Shown here: positions 62,070 to 64,000 of the stretch, piece by piece
Layout of the letters: every line of letters begins with the position of its first letter
How positions within the stretch are numbered: position 1 is the stretch's first letter
Assembly: GCA_018136815.1 (NCBI GenBank)
Contig: CM030940.1
Location: forward strand, 3,280,601-3,344,600
From: Isochrysis galbana
Taxonomy: Eukaryota; Haptophyta; Isochrysidales; Isochrysidaceae
Length of the DNA: 64,000 bases
Direction: 5' to 3'
Notes under the pieces: generated by a model
Databases searched by the model: none
Seen by the model: the letters and a program-made list of their open reading frames with translations, nothing else
What the model was told of the DNA's origin: nothing
Position numbers and translations under genes: made by a program

Positions 62070-62600
62070 CATCAAAACCTTTTCAAGATTCTCGCCTCGC
62101 GCGTGGCCCTGGCCGTATCTACATTGGAGCCACGCCCGTACCATATCTCTATCCCCTGATCCTACTTTGCAGCGGCCGCACTCCCCTCGTGCACTACTTA
62201 GCGCTTTGCGGGCCCGGGATGTGCTGGGGGTGCAATATGCAATAGCAGTAGGGGCAAGCGGCTTGCTCCGGCTCAAGTCGCGTTCCGTCACAAAAAGCTG
62301 TGAAGATTACGGCTACCGATATCTACTACTTTCAACCTACTTTCATAAGTGGGGGTCAATGGGGGCCTCTCGCCCCCCTCTCTTCATCGCGGACATCCCC
62401 CGGGGTGGGCCCGTACAATCAACCTCAACCTCAGCCCCTGCCTTCTGGCGCAGGGGCTGGGGATTCAACAATCTGACCCAGACCCCCCAGTGGGCGCGGG
62501 TCGTGAGCCGCACTCCCACGCCCGCGTTGGGCCTGCCCTCGAGCTAACTCCCCCCCCTTCCCTTGTCGCCAGGCATACAGAGGCCGCGTGGTAGCCAAGG
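62070..62600. repeat. Family H tail (inverted) followed by family X
   Basis: 62075-62235: TTTTCAAGATTCTCGCCTCG, GCGGCCGCACTCCCCTCGTG, GCACTACTTAGC, GGGCCCGGGATGTG (family H tail reversed). 62275-62600: GTCGCGTTCCGTCACAAAAA, GCTGTGAAGATTACGGC, CCTACTTTCATAAGTGGGGG, GCCTCTCGCCCCCC and the CTTCCCTTGTCGCCAGGCAT end of family X, as at 41840 reversed. Confidence 0.6.
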
Positions 62601-63529
62601 ACAAGGAACGCTACTTGTCGATGTGCGATGTGGGCGCACTCATGCACTCATCGAACCATACATGATACATGGGACATGGGCCGTTGGTGCAATGCGAAGC
62701 TCATGCTCGTCGGCGACTACTCCGACGAGAACTCCAAGATAAAAAAAGACCAAATTCATTGGAGATTGGAGACGAGGCGGCTGTCGCGTACCTTGGCATG
62801 GAATACGGAATACATAATACTAATCAATTTTTGGTCGCGTATCATGAAAAGTGTCTTATGATGGATGATGGAAGTGCGGCGGTCAGCTGCTAAACTCTCG
62901 ATTCTCGATTCAGACCAAGGACCTTGCCAAGGAGGCCGTCTTATCACGCATCACGGAGGTAGTCGCCGAGGATGACGGAAAAAAGAAGACGAAGAAGGTA
63001 AAGACTGGGGAGTATTAATGTTAATGTTACGTCAAAACTTTCGTCGAAAATTTTTGTCTCCGGAACCTGAACCTGATGATCCTGGCCTGATGACTGATGA
63101 ATGACCACTATTATATCGTTATGTTTACACATATTCGAGTATTGTTGTAAACATACTATGGACATTTGATGGCTCGATGAGTTATGCCCTATATTCGACG
63201 GAACGCGACCAGCGAGTGCTAGTTAGCCCCATACCTTTGTCGCACCGCAACCCATCAAAATTTGTTAACAATAGAAGATTGAGCCATCCAACACTGCTTC
63301 CCCCATCCATGGCTATCTATAAAGGCAGCACATGCAAAGCGCGAGCGCAGCACACGCATACATCAAAATCAACAAAGCAAGGCTCATGCTCAAAGTGGGA
63401 CCAAAATATGGACGGCATTTACAGCCGCGTTCCGTGCCCTGAAGAGGAAAAATCCCCGATCCCATCGCGAATGAATGCACGGCATTAGTAATCCATTGAT
63501 CGACGACCGATGCTCGTGTTGTTCCACGC
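62601..63529. other. Stretch with possible exon fragments
   Basis: After the family X end, the plus strand reads YRGRVVAKDKERYLSMCDVG, ALMHSSNHT and, in other frames, EIGDEAAVAYLGMEYGIHNT with FLVAYHEKCLMMDDG. These look like host coding pieces but no complete gene could be built. The remainder up to 63529 is probably the 3' flank of the lumen protein gene. Confidence 0.25.
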
Positions 63530-63907
63530 TCACTTCTTGCCCGCGAGTGCTGCCTGGATTGCCTCCTGCTGCTTCCGGTACGCCTCCTTCTCAGCCTGCG
63601 CCTCGTTGCGAAAGCCGCGCCCCTTTTCCCGGTAGAAATCAGCAAGCTCACTGCCCTGAGCGACATCTGCATTGATGATCTTGTAGTTCTCATCCATGAT
63701 GGGCCTGGGGGCGTACTTGTACTCCTTGGCCGCCTCACGTGCAGCCTTGGTGGACTTGACCTTGGTGGCCGAGGCGCAAGTGGGGATGGCGGCGACCGCG
63801 CTAAGAGCGCTGCCGATGAGAGCACGTCGAGAGAGTGCTTCAGTGAGCTGCATCCCTGTCACCGAGGCGAGGAAGGCGAGGAGGATCACCAGCTTGTGTG
63901 CGAACAT
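63530..63907 (-). CDS. Probable thylakoid-lumen protein (Tat-type bipartite leader)
   Basis: ATG 63907, stop 63530, 125 residues. The leader is layered: signal peptide MFAHKLVILLAFLASVTG, a short segment, then LSRRALIGSALSAVAAIPTC ending ASA, i.e. twin Arg, hydrophobic stretch and an AxA cut, the hallmark of thylakoid-lumen targeting by the Tat route in complex plastids. The mature part, about 77 residues, is basic and helical (YAPRPIMDENYKIINAD, LADFYREKGRGFRNEAQAEK) like a small extrinsic photosystem or lumen subunit, but I cannot name it. Upstream (63908-64000) is pyrimidine/purine-rich promoter. Confidence 0.6.
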   Translation of the reverse strand: MFAHKLVILLAFLASVTGMQLTEALSRRALIGSALSAVAAIPTCASATKVKSTKAAREAAKEYKYAPRPIMDENYKIINADVAQGSELADFYREKGRGFRNEAQAEKEAYRKQQEAIQAALAGKK

Positions 63908-64000
63908 GACGAGTTGCGTGCAGGTCGACCTCTCCGCAAATCCTGATGCGAGACCTCTCTCGCACGAATGATGGGTGAGGAGAGAGAGTCAGAGCGAGCG

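Overview
The window looks like nuclear DNA of a unicellular alga with a complex (secondary, red-derived) plastid, most likely a haptophyte or a related lineage such as a pelagophyte. The reasons are: GC-rich spliced genes whose introns start mostly GTG (GTGCGC, GTGAGC, GTGAAG) with one convincing GC-AG intron; two proteins whose N-termini combine a signal peptide with a plastid or thylakoid transit region (19.3-20.0 kb and 63.5-63.9 kb); typical eukaryotic proteins (MYND-type ubiquitin protease, PAM16, CstF-64-like, chromodomain and BED fingers); and dense mobile DNA. No rRNA, convincing tRNA, CRISPR or bacterial operon was seen. The species assignment is inference.

Host genes in order: the 3' end of an unknown gene (1-529), MYND ubiquitin protease (3.2-6.0 kb), an XAP5/FAM50-like short protein (8.6 kb), an organellar release-factor-like GGQ protein (14.5 kb), a plastid DUF3119-like protein (19.3 kb), an ankyrin plus J-domain protein (21.6-23.9 kb), an acyl-CoA-binding/GOLD protein (26.2-27.4 kb), an FAD-dependent amine-oxidase-like enzyme (30.4 kb), an EF-hand-like protein (37.1 kb), PAM16 (38.8-39.6 kb), an RRM-less CstF-64-like protein (43.2-43.9 kb), a secretory or plastid protein with a tandemly duplicated domain (47.2-48.4 kb), a divergent FolC / glyoxylate-reductase pair (53.7-56.1 kb), cytochrome b561 and RNA-polymerase-like fragments (56.5-57.1 kb), a FAM32-like protein (58.5-59.3 kb), a secreted Cys-rich/polyproline protein (61.0 kb) and a probable thylakoid-lumen protein (63.5 kb). 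I derived exon structures by hand from splice signals and reading-frame continuity.

The rest is mobile DNA and its remains: a bacterial-type IS5 transposase with terminal inverted repeats (10.1-11.2 kb); Ty3-like and copia-like relics; a 1 kb LTR present three times, one copy splitting a small ORF with a 5-bp target duplication; two hAT-like families (one with an 8-bp target duplication, one encoding chromodomain plus BED finger); a GC-rich element family with a palindromic head; and several families sharing conserved 3' tails. Two AT-rich damaged copies of an aspartyl/asparaginyl beta-hydroxylase-like gene lie inside duplicated repeat sequence at 17.4-18.3 kb and 42.0-42.8 kb.

The genes do not form one pathway. 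The most unusual items are the repeat-borne hydroxylase, the chromodomain-BED-hAT element, the polypyrimidine-repeat intron of the ubiquitin protease, the GC-AG intron of the ankyrin-J gene, and the LTR-split ORF.
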